64,000 nt of DNA from Martinezella lusitana (GTDB lineage Bacteria > Pseudomonadota > Alphaproteobacteria > Rhizobiales > Rhizobiaceae): positions 62,001-126,000 of the forward strand of contig NZ_JAFEVL010000003.1 of the NCBI RefSeq assembly GCF_016901135.1, in the 5' to 3' direction. Shown here in pieces: positions 1 through 9,285 of this stretch (the stretch's first letter is position 1; every line of letters begins with the position of its first letter). The notes below the pieces were generated by a model that saw nothing but the letters and a program-made list of their open reading frames with translations, had not been told where the DNA came from and ran no database searches. A program made the position numbers and the translations under genes.

Positions 1-699
1 GATCAACGACATCGCCATGGTAAGATTGTGGACACGGTGGGCGGGCTCGATGTCGAGGTCGTTGGCAGCCAGATATCTCTCGATGGATGCTCGCATCGGG
101 CCGGCGATGTTCGATCCGCTGATGAAAAGCTCGCCGGCAAGTTCCCGTACGTCCACGCTCTCGCACGCTGCAAGGCGATGGTCACTTGGCATGATCACGA
201 CGAACGGTTCGCGCGTGACGGTGATATAGCTGAGGTTGGGCCAGTTGGGCTCGGCCCTCATGAAGGCGACATCCAGCTTGCCCGTCGCAAGTAGCTGGGC
301 GAGGTCGGGCGAGTGCTCGCTTGATATCGTCATCGCGATATTCCGCAACTCGTCGGTCAATAAGCATGTCGCCTTCGCGAGCCAGTTGACCTCCTGGCCG
401 CTGAGGAAGCCGACGGCGAAGACAGGTTTCAGCGGTTTCGCCGCCCGGCGCGCCGCTTCTACCGCGGTCTCGGCCTGTGCCAGCGCCAGCCTGGCATGAT
501 CGAGAAAGACCTTGCCTGCCGCGGTTAACTCGATGCCATGCACGCTGCGGTTCATCAGCGGGACGCCGACTTCATATTCGAGATCGCGGATTTGCCGGCT
601 GAGGGAAGGCTGGGCCGTATGCAGCCTTTTCTCGGCGGCAAGCGTCAGGCTGCCTTCTTCGGCGACGGCGACGAAATAGCGAAGATGTCTCAGTTCCAT
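1..699 (-). CDS. LysR-type transcriptional regulator, C-terminus beyond window
   Basis: The reverse strand reads without a stop from an ATG at 699 to the window edge (233 codons). The N-terminus begins MELRHLRYFVAVAEEGS and continues into the usual LysR winged helix-turn-helix (about residues 18-37, with TAQPSLSRQI), followed by an effector-binding domain resembling type-2 periplasmic binding proteins (from about residue 90). Full-length family members are about 300 residues, so roughly 60 residues are missing off the edge. It is divergent from the SDR at 851, the classic arrangement for a LysR that controls its neighbour; the shared gap at 700-850 should hold both promoters. The ligand is unknown. 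Confidence 0.9.
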   Translation of the reverse strand, partial: MELRHLRYFVAVAEEGSLTLAAEKRLHTAQPSLSRQIRDLEYEVGVPLMNRSVHGIELTAAGKVFLDHARLALAQAETAVEAARRAAKPLKPVFAVGFLSGQEVNWLAKATCLLTDELRNIAMTISSEHSPDLAQLLATGKLDVAFMRAEPNWPNLSYITVTREPFVVIMPSDHRLAACESVDVRELAGELFISGSNIAGPMRASIERYLAANDLDIEPAHRVHNLTMAMSLI

Positions 700-850
700 G
701 AGCGTTCCATGCCTTGGAGGTATGAGGGCAAGCTTACAAAGTCTTTTTCGATGGCGCCAGCAATACCTAAGTTCAGCCCAACAGAAACGAACTGGCCGCG
801 ACCCCACGGAACTCCGCCGGGCGAAGGCCATATCTTGAAGGACTGGAAAC

Positions 851-1597
851 ATGAGTACTCAAGTTGTTTTGATTACCGGTGGACTGACCGGCATCGGGCG
901 TGCAGCCGCTATCGCCTTTGCCAAGAAGGGCGCGAAGGTCGTCGTCGCCGGTCGGCGTGACGAGGCTGGTCGAGCGCTCGTCGAGGAACTGCGCTCCTTC
1001 GGTTCGGAGGCCGAGTTCGTTAACGCCGACGTCCGCAAGGAGGAGGATGTCCGCGCCATGGTCGACAAGACCGTCGCCCGGTTCGGCCGTCTCGATGTCG
1101 CCGTCAACAATGCCGCCACCGAAGGCGATCGCGGTCTGATCACCGAGCAGACGTCCGAAAGCTTCGCCGCGACGTTTGACACCAACGTTCTCGGCGTGGT
1201 CCTGAGCATGAAGCACGAAGTGCGTGCCATGCAGGCGCAGGGGAGCGGCAGCATCATCAACATCTCCTCGACCTATGGTCATGAGGGCGCGGCCGGCGCT
1301 TCGATTTACGTCGGCGCCAAACATGCAGTCGAAGGCATCACCAAGTCGGTGGCGCTCGAAGTCGCCAAGTCCGGAATTCGAGTGAATGCCGTCGCGCCCG
1401 GCCCCACCGACACCGGCATGCTCACGCGCTTCACGGAGACGGCGGAGAACAAGGCGGTTCTTGCGGGGCAAGTCCCGCTGGGTCGGCTCGGCCTTTCCGA
1501 AGAGGTCGCCGACGGCATCGTCTTCATGGGGTCGGATGAGGCGAGGTTCGTCACGGGTCACGTCCTCAACGTCGACGGCGGGCACAGCGCCAACTGA
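851..1597 (+). CDS. SDR family NAD(P)-dependent oxidoreductase
   Basis: A classical short-chain dehydrogenase of 248 residues. The Rossmann cofactor motif TGGLTGIG is at residues 9-16, the NNA motif at 86-88, and the catalytic Ser140, Tyr153 and Lys157 are all present (YVGAK). The C-terminal VDGG is typical of the glucose-1-dehydrogenase/3-oxoacyl reductase-like branch. The substrate cannot be read from sequence. It is the first gene of a rightward set (SDR, hydrolase, DUF427, SDR) and is divergent from the LysR at 699, which probably regulates it. A purine-rich stretch precedes the ATG. Confidence 0.9.
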   Translation: MSTQVVLITGGLTGIGRAAAIAFAKKGAKVVVAGRRDEAGRALVEELRSFGSEAEFVNADVRKEEDVRAMVDKTVARFGRLDVAVNNAATEGDRGLITEQTSESFAATFDTNVLGVVLSMKHEVRAMQAQGSGSIINISSTYGHEGAAGASIYVGAKHAVEGITKSVALEVAKSGIRVNAVAPGPTDTGMLTRFTETAENKAVLAGQVPLGRLGLSEEVADGIVFMGSDEARFVTGHVLNVDGGHSAN

Positions 1598-1603
1598 TCC
1601 TGC

Positions 1604-1630
1604 CAGGCGCGGAGCAAATCTCCGCGCCTG
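1604..1630 (+). terminator. Intercistronic hairpin after the first SDR
   Basis: A perfect 11-bp stem, CAGGCGCGGAG paired with CTCCGCGCCTG, with a 5-nt loop (CAAAT) lies 6 bases after the SDR stop and is followed only by ATTTCGG. The weak T-tract makes it a partial terminator or mRNA-stabilising hairpin rather than a strong stop. It would reduce expression of the downstream hydrolase relative to the SDR. Confidence 0.5.
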
Positions 1631-1661
1631 ATTTCGGCCGATAAACACCAAGGGACAACCA

Positions 1662-2507
1662 ATGACCCAGCATAGTCACGAGACCGCACCGACACAGTTC
1701 ATCGAGGCCGACGGCATCCGCTTCGCTTACCGCCGCTTCGGCACCGGGAGCGGTGTCCCGCTGGTCTTTTTCCAGCACTTCATGGGCAACCTCGACGATC
1801 ATGATCCGGCGCTGACCGACGCGTTCGCCGCCGACCGCGCGGTCATCCTCTTCAACAATGCCGGGGTCGCCTCTTCCACTGGCACCACCCCGAACACGAT
1901 CGAACAAGCGGCACGCGATGCGGCGACGTTCATCGACGCCCTCCGCCTCAAGACAGTCGACCTGCTGGCCCATTCGATGGGCGGCATAATAGCCCAGCAG
2001 CTTGCACTAGACCGGCCCGAGCTGGCGCGCCGCCTCGTTCTGGTCGGCACCGCGCCACGCGGTGGCGTCGGCCTCGGCGCAATGGCGCCGGAAACGCGGG
2101 CGCTGTTCTTCCAGACCTATGAGCATCAGGAGGAGATGTGGCTGCCGATCCTGTTTGCCCCATCAGAGAGCAGCCAAGCTGCGGGTCGCGCCTATCTGGC
2201 ACGCATGATGGCCCGCAAAGACCGCGACGCCGAGGTCTCGATGGAGACGGTCCAAGCCCAAGCCACCGCCATCGCGGCATACGGAGCACAGAAGGACGAG
2301 ACCTACGCCCACCTGAAGGACCTGCACCAGCCGACCCTGGTCGTCAACGGCGACAACGACATCATCATCCCCACAATCAACTCCTATCTGCTGCAGCAGC
2401 ATCTCCCCAATGCGCAGCTCATCCTCTACCCCGACGCCAATCATGGCGCCCACCACCAGTATCCCGAGCTGTTTGCCCAGCACACCAAGCTCTTCCTCGA
2501 CGCGTGA
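1662..2507 (+). CDS. alpha/beta hydrolase
   Basis: A 281-residue alpha/beta-hydrolase-fold protein. The nucleophile elbow AHSMGG places the catalytic serine at residue 105. The likely acid is Asp231 or Asp233 (VVNGDND) and the base is His261 (DANHG). The fold resembles non-haem haloperoxidase/esterase-type hydrolases, without a lid large enough to name a substrate. There is no signal peptide, so it is cytoplasmic. It sits between the SDR and the DUF427 gene in the same direction and is probably co-transcribed past the hairpin at 1604-1630. Confidence 0.88.
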   Translation: MTQHSHETAPTQFIEADGIRFAYRRFGTGSGVPLVFFQHFMGNLDDHDPALTDAFAADRAVILFNNAGVASSTGTTPNTIEQAARDAATFIDALRLKTVDLLAHSMGGIIAQQLALDRPELARRLVLVGTAPRGGVGLGAMAPETRALFFQTYEHQEEMWLPILFAPSESSQAAGRAYLARMMARKDRDAEVSMETVQAQATAIAAYGAQKDETYAHLKDLHQPTLVVNGDNDIIIPTINSYLLQQHLPNAQLILYPDANHGAHHQYPELFAQHTKLFLDA

Positions 2508-2549
2508 CGTCGAAAAAGGAGCCGGGCGCCGCATCCAAGGATTGAAGCC

Positions 2550-2951
2550 ATGTCAGACCAAGCAGAGCCAAAGACGAAGACCATCAAGATCCCCGGCCGG
2601 GACCACCCGATCACGATCGAGCGCAATGCCCATCGTGTCGTCGTCAAGGTCGCAGGACGCGTTATCGCCGATACGCAGGGCGCATTGACACTGCGCGAGG
2701 CAGGTTATGCGGCCGTGCACTACATTCCGCGCAAGGACGTGGACATGACGCTGCTTGAGCGGACGGATCACGCCACCTACTGCCCTTACAAGGGTGATTG
2801 CGCCTATTACAGCATCCCGGCCGGAGGCGAACGTTCGCTCAACGCTGTCTGGACCTACGAGACGCCTTACACCGCAGTCGCCGCAATCAAGGATCACCTC
2901 GCGTTCTACCCCGACCGCGTCGATTCGATCGAGGAACCGGCAAGCGACTAG
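2550..2951 (+). CDS. DUF427 domain-containing protein
   Basis: A 133-residue protein matching the DUF427 family (about residues 20-115), recognised by the conserved TYCPYKGDCAYYSI stretch and the downstream W-x-Y-E-x-P segment. The biochemical role of DUF427 is not established; members often sit beside oxidoreductases, as here. It starts 42 bases after the hydrolase stop. After its stop, a compact GC-rich hairpin (GCCGGGC / GCCCGGC, 2970-2987) lies before the next SDR. Confidence 0.88.
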   Translation: MSDQAEPKTKTIKIPGRDHPITIERNAHRVVVKVAGRVIADTQGALTLREAGYAAVHYIPRKDVDMTLLERTDHATYCPYKGDCAYYSIPAGGERSLNAVWTYETPYTAVAAIKDHLAFYPDRVDSIEEPASD

Positions 2952-3080
2952 CCGCTCTCGGACCAGCCGGCCGGGCCAAGGCCCGGCGATTGACCGACCA
3001 GATACCGCCGCGAATCCTCGCGTCGGCAAACCCCTTGCTGCGCCCCGATGCAGGTTCTCGGACCGGAAGGACACCAAATC

Positions 3081-3827
3081 ATGATCATGCTCACGGGAAA
3101 AACCGCCCTCGTCACCGGCGCTTCGCGCGGCATCGGCCGCTCCAGTGCCCTCGCCTTGGCAAAGGTCGGCGCCCAGGTGCTCGTGCATTATGGGCAAGGG
3201 AAGGCGGAAGCTCAGCTCGTCATCGAGGAGATCCGCAAGGCCGGCGGTCGCGCCGAGACAGTCACCGCCGATCTGGCCACCGCTGAAGGCCCAAACAAGC
3301 TTGCCCAGCAGGTTCGCGCCATCGTCGGCGCTCGACTGGACATCCTGGTTGCCAATGCGGGCATCTCGAAAGCTGCGACCATCGAGGAGACAACGATAGA
3401 GGATTTCGACCGGTTGTTTGCCGTTAATGTGCGCGCGCCGTTCTTCCTTGTTCAACAACTTCTGCCGATCATGTGCCAGGGAAGCAGCATCACACTTCTG
3501 TCCTCGCTCGCGGCCCATGCTTCGGTCGGCACGCTCTCCGCTTATGCGGCGACCAAGGGCGCGGTCGACACACTCGTCAGGCACTTCGCCGCGGCACTCG
3601 GTCCGCGCGGCGTCCGCGTCAACGCGGTCGCGCCCGGCGTCGTCCAAACCGACATGTCGAACTTCACCAAAACCGAGACGGGCCGCGACGTCACACTCGG
3701 CATGCAGGCACTCAAGCGCCTGGCCGAACCGGATGACATCGGCGGTGTCGTCGCCTTCCTCGCCTCGGATGAGGCACGCTGGATCACCGGCGACATCCTG
3801 CATGTCGACGGCGGCTCCAAGCTCTGA
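3081..3827 (+). CDS. SDR family oxidoreductase
   Basis: A 248-residue classical SDR with cofactor motif TGASRGIG (12-19), NAG at 91-93, and catalytic Ser142, Tyr155 and Lys159 (YAATK). The C-terminal VDGGSKL is typical. An upstream in-frame ATG at 3048 exists, but the start at 3081 has GGAAGG about 10 bases before it and gives the normal family length. It is a second SDR of the same putative operon, with a more 3-oxoacyl-reductase-like sequence than the first. Substrate unknown. Confidence 0.88.
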   Translation: MIMLTGKTALVTGASRGIGRSSALALAKVGAQVLVHYGQGKAEAQLVIEEIRKAGGRAETVTADLATAEGPNKLAQQVRAIVGARLDILVANAGISKAATIEETTIEDFDRLFAVNVRAPFFLVQQLLPIMCQGSSITLLSSLAAHASVGTLSAYAATKGAVDTLVRHFAAALGPRGVRVNAVAPGVVQTDMSNFTKTETGRDVTLGMQALKRLAEPDDIGGVVAFLASDEARWITGDILHVDGGSKL

Positions 3828-3903
3828 ACTTCAAGAGCCCGATGAGGGAGGAAGGCATGGCAAACCACATCGCGGATTGACCTCAGTCAAATGCACCAAT
3901 ACC

Positions 3904-4959
3904 TCATTTTGGGGCATTCTCCGGGCTGGGTCGACTTTGATCCGTTGGCGGCAGGTTGAGCATCGTCAGTGGATTCGATCCGCTCCCCAGCATCGTAGCG
4001 GGCATCATCCCGTTCCAACGGTGTGCCGTCTCATAGGCGACGACACCAGGGTTGGAAGCGACGGCGGAGCCAACCTGCTGTATGATCTTGGCTTGAGCCT
4101 CCCCCGTCAGCATGGTCGCCTGTGCTGCGCCTTCAGCCTGCAAGATCGAGGCTTCGCGCTGGGCATGCGCCTGAGCAATCTGTGCTTCCGCCTCGCCGTT
4201 GGCTTGCGCGATGCGTACGGCAGCAGCTGCGGCGGCTTGCACCTTGGCCTGCTCTCCTTCGTACTGGACCTTCGTCACCGTATTCTCCGCACGAATGGCA
4301 TCGTTTTTGGCTTGGACGGCGGCCTCAACCGAAGCCTGGAAGCTCGGGCTATAGGTGATGCTGCTGAGTTGCAGGTCGGTGATTTCCAGCCCGAAGATAC
4401 TGTTCAGCGCCTCGGTAACGTTCTTGGTGATCTGGGCGGTGATCTGTTCGCGATTGGCGGAAATGCTGACAGTGCTCTGCGTAGCGAAGACGCGAAGCAC
4501 CCTATCGGAGAGAATCGGTCTGATGTTCTCGGTTATATCAACGTCTCCCGCCCGGCCGACCTGGTAGAGCAATTTCAAGACGGCGGCCGCAGGGATTCTA
4601 TAGGAGACCCCGAGGCTGACGGTGACCGCCTGGTTGTCGATCGTGTAGACGGTGAGGTTGCTGAGATTGAGAGTGTCAAGACTTGTCTGGATGGTATCGA
4701 CCACATCGACAAAGGGCAGCTTGAAATGCAGGCCGGGGCCTACGGGCTTGTCGGTGACAACCGTTCCGAAACGCCGCACGCCCGCCATTTCCGTTGGTTC
4801 GACCACATAGAAGCTGCTGAGCAGGAGAGCTACGATCGCGACGATGGCGACACCCCCCACCACTAAAAGCCGTGCTAGCCCAGGCGGCAATTGCGGCAAT
4901 TGCGGAGTCCTAATTGGTTGCTGAGGGGCCGACCCCCAAGGTCCTCTTTCGTTTGGCAC
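3904..4959 (-). CDS. SPFH/prohibitin-family membrane protein
   Basis: A 351-residue protein with a Pro-rich cytoplasmic N-terminus, one transmembrane helix at about residues 29-50, then an SPFH (band 7) domain (about 52-230) and an Ala/Gln/Glu-rich coiled-coil region (about 215-300). This layout resembles HflK/prohibitin-like proteins that form membrane assemblies and modulate proteases or membrane order. No hflC-type partner is adjacent, so this is not the canonical hflKC pair. It is convergent with the SDR at 3827. Its promoter lies in the AT-rich stretch upstream of 4959. Confidence 0.85.
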   Translation of the reverse strand: MPNERGPWGSAPQQPIRTPQLPQLPPGLARLLVVGGVAIVAIVALLLSSFYVVEPTEMAGVRRFGTVVTDKPVGPGLHFKLPFVDVVDTIQTSLDTLNLSNLTVYTIDNQAVTVSLGVSYRIPAAAVLKLLYQVGRAGDVDITENIRPILSDRVLRVFATQSTVSISANREQITAQITKNVTEALNSIFGLEITDLQLSSITYSPSFQASVEAAVQAKNDAIRAENTVTKVQYEGEQAKVQAAAAAAVRIAQANGEAEAQIAQAHAQREASILQAEGAAQATMLTGEAQAKIIQQVGSAVASNPGVVAYETAHRWNGMMPATMLGSGSNPLTMLNLPPTDQSRPSPENAPK

Positions 4960-5284
4960 GACTTAATCCTTTACATATATAAGCGTATGTTCTTTCTAAA
5001 AGCTTGAATGCGCCTATTTCCGGAAGGATAAAAGTGAATTTAGTAAATTTAATATGCATTTTATAAAATAAGTCTTCGTCTTTATACATTATTTATATTG
5101 GCGTTATTTTTTTCTATAGAATATTGATATTCGCATCATCGCCTAATAATCTTCATCTTTACGTTCGACGAGGATTGCTCCACGGCTGCCATTCCGCTCT
5201 CTATTGAGATCGACCCGGGCGGTCCGTCGCGAATGGCGGGTGGGATAGCGGGATATCCAATTGGCCCTTTCCCAAGGGCGCTGC
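4960..5284. other. AT-rich intergenic stretch
   Basis: About 180 bases (4965-5145) are strikingly A/T-rich compared with the GC-rich surroundings, with runs such as TTTTTTTCTATAGAATATT. No coding frame or known RNA is recognised. It would contain the promoter of the SPFH gene reading leftward. Confidence 0.5.
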
Positions 5285-5521
5285 TTAATCCGAACAATAT
5301 ACGAGGTCTGGCAGGACGATCCATTCGCCGGCCCGAAGGGATTCCACATCAAGACGTCCGTTACCGTCTCGATGTGCCAATCCTGCAAATCGATATCTAT
5401 GGCCGGTGGCATCGATTACGATGTCTCGTATCGGTCGGCCCGCAAGATAGCCGACAACTGCTCCGTCAAACCGCGGATTGCCCAGGACAAAATATTCAAA
5501 AGGTAGATTTCGGCTCACCAT
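5285..5521 (-). CDS. Small hypothetical protein
   Basis: A 78-residue reading frame with protein-like composition (VGYLAGRPIRDIVID, then GEWIVLPDLVY), starting with ATG and preceded at a 9-base spacing by GGGGAG. I do not recognise a family. Several other frames overlap it, but this one has the best start site and the most natural residue mix. It stands alone, with no clear operon partner. Confidence 0.42.
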   Translation of the reverse strand: MVSRNLPFEYFVLGNPRFDGAVVGYLAGRPIRDIVIDATGHRYRFAGLAHRDGNGRLDVESLRAGEWIVLPDLVYCSD

Positions 5522-6265
5522 TGGATGTGGCTCCCCATTTCAACAATATAATCCGCGCAGGCTGACGCTGACACCTATTCGTCCAAGCAGGGACTAGACC
5601 CTGTTCCCGCTTTCTTTGAGTTTTTGATCAACGTCGTAAGCGGTGTTCTTGGATTGCTCTTCGGCGAGATTAGCCGGTGTGATCGCGGGCCAGCTTGGCT
5701 TCGAGTGGGTTCTTTTGCCCCGCCGGGACGATTTGATTTCTACCAGGAAGGGCTTGGTCTGAGGCTTCATGAAATTCCCCCAAAGGCAGCAGCTGCGGCC
5801 ATATGATGGTGGTGATGAAAGTTTCGCAGGCCCATGCCGTCGACAGCGTCGTTGGCATCGGTCGCGGCTTCCGCATCAGGGTGAGGTATACCGGAGCAGA
5901 TAGGATTTCCATTGCGGAAGGCTGGAGATTGCATAGGAATCTCATAGGAATGGCGCGGTCCCCATGCCGCCAAAGCCGGGGATTGGGATCGTTGACGGAC
6001 CGCCGGCACATTGAAATTTTACCGGTGTCGGTACAACACGACCGGATAGCCATGGACGATCTTTAGCTCTGGCGCGTGTTCGAAGTCTCCGGATTGTGCA
6101 GGCGACTGCTTCGCCAGTTTTCGCCTATGAGATTTTGATGGTCCGACGCCCATTGTCGAATGGAACGCTTATCCGTACATCCCCAGATACCTTCCCTGAA
6201 CACCGGAATGAACAGCGAGCGTGATTTTCCTTGGCTCGTCAACAGCACCGGTTCAGGAGGTGAAG
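5522..6265. other. Gene-poor region, possible decayed coding sequence
   Basis: About 740 bases hold several short overlapping frames on both strands, none with a convincing start, length or motif. The base composition is close to coding DNA, so this may be the remains of a gene. I see no transposase, repeat border or RNA. Confidence 0.4.
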
Positions 6266-7036
6266 ATGTATTTCGAACTGATCGATTCCACTGCCGCTAT
6301 CCTCGCGAAGAGCCGCCGGCATGAAACCTGCTGCGATCTCCCGCTGGACATGATTTCATCAAAGGCCGAGGCCCTTGAGATACAGACGGCTGCCCTTGAA
6401 GTGCTCGGCTTTAGCCGCAGCGGCTACTCCATCGTCGGGACAAGCGAGGCAAGCAGAAAGTTTCTCGGGATCGGAAAGCCGATCTATTCAGCTATTCCTG
6501 CAAATGCCTTTTACGCCAGCGGATCCGTTCTTCGGCTGCCGCCCGGTATGATTGGCGCGCAATGCGAACTGGCATTCACCATGCTTCGGCAGTTTCCCGA
6601 TGCGGATGAGGACATCAATATCGAGAACGCGGCCCTGGCAGTGCTTGGCTGCCAGCCCGCTATCGGCTTGCTCGGTCGCCGAACGAACTTTCCGCACATG
6701 GGCGAGATCGCCGCAACCGCCGACTTTGGCCTGCATGTTGCGACGATATGCGGACCCTATGCCGATACAAAGGATATGCTGAGCCTCGATGCGGTCGATG
6801 TGAATGCATTCCTGTTCAAGCGCACCATGGTCAGCGGCTCCGCAAGCTGCATCTTCGGCCATCCTCTTGAAGCGATTGGTTGGCTGGCCAAGCAGCTCTC
6901 AGAAAATGGCCGTTCGCTCCAGGCCGGCGATGTCGTCACCACCGGTTCCTGCACGACAATCCTCGAGGTCAAACCCGGCCAACACCTGGCCGCCGAATTC
7001 GGCGCCATCGGCCAGATCGAATGTTTCTTCGAATGA
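6266..7036 (+). CDS. 2-keto-4-pentenoate hydratase-like (FAH superfamily) protein
   Basis: A 256-residue protein resembling the hydratase/decarboxylase branch of the fumarylacetoacetate hydrolase superfamily (MhpD/XylJ-like). Seen are an acidic ECEL-like stretch (QCELAFTML) and a C-terminal GDVVTTGSCTTILEVKPG segment typical of the family's last strands. Family members hydrate or hydrolyse keto-enol acids from ring-cleavage pathways using a divalent metal. The start at 6266 is chosen for the AGGAGG 5 bases upstream. No aromatic pathway genes flank it, so the substrate is open. Confidence 0.78.
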   Translation: MYFELIDSTAAILAKSRRHETCCDLPLDMISSKAEALEIQTAALEVLGFSRSGYSIVGTSEASRKFLGIGKPIYSAIPANAFYASGSVLRLPPGMIGAQCELAFTMLRQFPDADEDINIENAALAVLGCQPAIGLLGRRTNFPHMGEIAATADFGLHVATICGPYADTKDMLSLDAVDVNAFLFKRTMVSGSASCIFGHPLEAIGWLAKQLSENGRSLQAGDVVTTGSCTTILEVKPGQHLAAEFGAIGQIECFFE

Positions 7037-7123
7037 TCCACCATCCGCTATGAGTCGAATTCGACAAGCCGCCGGATGAACATGGGGACAGCTCAGTCCC
7101 TGGGCAGTTTGGCAAAGACTGGT

Positions 7124-7993
7124 TCAGCGGGCCGTCCGAAGATCACCCGAAGTTCGGAAGCGCTGGCGGTCGAGAGCCAAGCCGAGAAGGCCTCCAACGA
7201 CCTCGACGAGAATCCCGGGCCTTGGCGGGCGCTCTTGCGGATCGAATGCCAGACCGATGACGGCCTGCGGCCCGAGCGACGTCGCAACGGGCCAGAAGTC
7301 GAAGCGAGAGGCGTCGAACGGATACACCTCCGCCGGGACGAACTGCCGCGTCGTCAGCGAAGATTGCGCCGCTTCCATCTCCACCTCGCCGAGCTCGACT
7401 TTGCCGCGTCTTTCGACGAAATCCACCGTGGTCTCAGATGCAAACCCGATGACGACGGACGTGTGGAAGAGCGCTTCAAGAGCGGTGGCGGCAACGGAGA
7501 TCATTCCCCTCGTATCTTCGGTTGCGACGATGTCTCGGCTGCAGGCCTGCAGAACCGCCGCCTGCCGCGTGAGGAGCGACGCATCATCTGCCCTTCGCCG
7601 GGCAGTCGAGGCTACGGCGCTCGCAATACATCCGACAACGAATAGCAGCGCAATCGCCCATATGTTCGCCGGATCGTCGACGGCCAACGAGTAGCGCGGC
7701 TCGGTCAAAAAGAAGTTATAGGCGAGAGCGCCTAGGACTGCTGAAAGGAGGGACGGCCCCAGCCCAAAAGCGACTGCAGCTACAACAACGGGAACGACGT
7801 AAATAAGCGAGAGGTTCGGGATGGTTACTTCGTGGTCAACCCCGACGGCCACGACCGTCGCAATGGCGACCATGACGAACACAGCAATGTATTGCACCGC
7901 GATCGACGTGCTTGGGAACCGCAAAGCCTGAAACGGGTCTGGAGCGTTAAACGACGTTCCATCGCTCGGCGAGGTTACTTTATCAATGCTCAT
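7124..7993 (-). CDS. KdpD-like DUF4118 membrane sensor protein without kinase domain
   Basis: A 289-residue protein with four predicted membrane helices in a DUF4118 module (about residues 34-130, as in the membrane part of KdpD), a short linker with TARRRADDASLL, then a GAF-like cytoplasmic domain to the end. No histidine kinase H-box or ATPase domain follows, and no universal-stress or KdpD N-terminal module precedes it. It could be a truncated sensor or an accessory input protein. The start is ATG at 7993, 7 bases after AAGGAGG; a GTG directly before it is less well placed. Confidence 0.78.
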   Translation of the reverse strand: MSIDKVTSPSDGTSFNAPDPFQALRFPSTSIAVQYIAVFVMVAIATVVAVGVDHEVTIPNLSLIYVVPVVVAAVAFGLGPSLLSAVLGALAYNFFLTEPRYSLAVDDPANIWAIALLFVVGCIASAVASTARRRADDASLLTRQAAVLQACSRDIVATEDTRGMISVAATALEALFHTSVVIGFASETTVDFVERRGKVELGEVEMEAAQSSLTTRQFVPAEVYPFDASRFDFWPVATSLGPQAVIGLAFDPQERPPRPGILVEVVGGLLGLALDRQRFRTSGDLRTAR

Positions 7994-8605
7994 CACGATA
8001 CCTCCTTATGCCGCTTACCGCCATGAGGGCCATCCGGCGATGAGCTGGAAAGGGCTTCGAATGTTCGTATCCGAACCGCATCGAGGCCGGCGATTTCCGT
8101 ACCGAGCCAAGTCGGCCGTCAATTACGGTGTTCCATTCTCAGCAGACCTGCGACCATCGCGATAAATCTTAATTTAGAAATGGAGAAAACAATATAAGAA
8201 TTCCATTCGTGTACCGACCCTTAGATATAAAGATCGCAAACATACGCTGATGCGCTTGGGGCGCGGCGATCCTGATCGAGCACCAGCCCTCGGCCGGGCT
8301 CAGCCGATTTGGTCTTCGGTCGTTTCAGGACGGATGGCTCGCCAGAGCGTAAGGTTGCTCTCGATGCCTGGGGATGAACGCCGTGATCACAGGCGCAACC
8401 TCGCCCTTCCTGTCGGCAATGGCGAGGTCGGACGTCGTCACTGTCATTTCGCAGCGCGGGCGGCCTCTGCGCGATGCGCGTTCGCCGTGGCTATCGGCGC
8501 CCTCCACGGCAGCTCAAAGGCGCAGACGAAGCGATGTGCCCAGCGTGACCGCTTTGCCATCGATACAAATACGCACGTACGCGCAGAAACGCTGCAGCAT
8601 ATCCT
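7994..8605. other. Intergenic region, no recognised gene
   Basis: Some 600 bases between two leftward genes. It includes an A/T-rich segment (about 8160-8230) and a GC-rich part with short frames that show no motif. Nothing can be supported as a gene or RNA. Confidence 0.4.
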
Positions 8606-9238
8606 TCAACGCGGGCGGCGGATCGCCCGCACCTTGCCGCTGCCGCCACCGCCAGCGAAGAAGAGGTCCCCGCCGTTGGATTCGAGGCCAGAGACGCCGG
8701 TGCCCTCAGGCATTTCCAGCCGTTCCAGCACTTCGCCCGTTATCGGATCGATGCGGCGAACGTCGCTTTCGTCGCCGTCCCAGGTGCCGTGCCACAACTC
8801 GCCATCGACCCATGTGACACCGGTAACGATACGGTTGGATTCGATGGTGCGCCTGATAGCACCGGTTTCGGGGTCGATCTCGTGGATCTTGCGGCCGCGA
8901 TGCTGGCCCACCCACAGGCTTCCCTCGCACCAGGCAAGGCCCGAATCGCCACCCTTGCCGGGCGCGGGAATGGTGGAGAGCACCTTTCCGGTCTCGGGGT
9001 CGATCTTATGAATCAGGTCCTCGGCGATCTGGTAGAGATAGCGCCCGTCGAAAGCGGTGCCCGCATGCGAGGCGACGTCGATCGAGCGCACCTGCATACC
9101 GCTCTCCGGGTCCAGGGCGTGCAGCTTTTCGCCGGAGGCGAACCAGACATGCCGGCCGTCGAACGTCACGCCGTTTACACGGGGCGCATTCTCGAAGGGG
9201 CCATATTCGCGAAGGACCTCAGCTTGAGACTTTTTCAT
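8606..9238 (-). CDS. Beta-propeller protein (glutamine-cyclotransferase/SMP-30-like repeats)
   Basis: A 210-residue protein made of repeated blades with the pattern ...DPETG-(x)-hydrophobic strand, for example ALDPESG, KIDPETG, EIDPETG and RIDPITG, alternating with W-x-G/D-G-LW strands. Such YVTN/PQQ-like repeats build a beta-propeller. The spacing resembles glutamine cyclotransferase-like or lactonase-like proteins, but catalytic residues cannot be assigned. There is no signal peptide. The start at 9238 (MKKSQAEV) is chosen because GGAGG lies 9 bases upstream. It is immediately downstream of, and co-directional with, the regulator at 9286-10506. Confidence 0.75.
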   Translation of the reverse strand: MKKSQAEVLREYGPFENAPRVNGVTFDGRHVWFASGEKLHALDPESGMQVRSIDVASHAGTAFDGRYLYQIAEDLIHKIDPETGKVLSTIPAPGKGGDSGLAWCEGSLWVGQHRGRKIHEIDPETGAIRRTIESNRIVTGVTWVDGELWHGTWDGDESDVRRIDPITGEVLERLEMPEGTGVSGLESNGGDLFFAGGGGSGKVRAIRRPR

Positions 9239-9285
9239 TGTATCCATCCTCCGGTCAGCATCTGTTGAATTCGGCAGCTCCAACC

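Noticed and set aside
2553..3803. Minus-strand frame (416 codons) opposite DUF427 and SDR genes
   Set aside because: Pure antisense shadow of well-supported genes, with an unnatural Arg/Asp/Gly-rich composition.
3418..4866. Long plus-strand frame (482 codons) over the SDR end and the SPFH gene
   Set aside because: It mirrors the SPFH gene on the opposite strand and the SDR in another frame; composition and motifs fit the opposite-strand protein.
5624..6066. Two consecutive plus-strand frames of about 60 and 87 codons
   Set aside because: No ribosome sites or motifs, and overlapping minus-strand frames are equally plausible.
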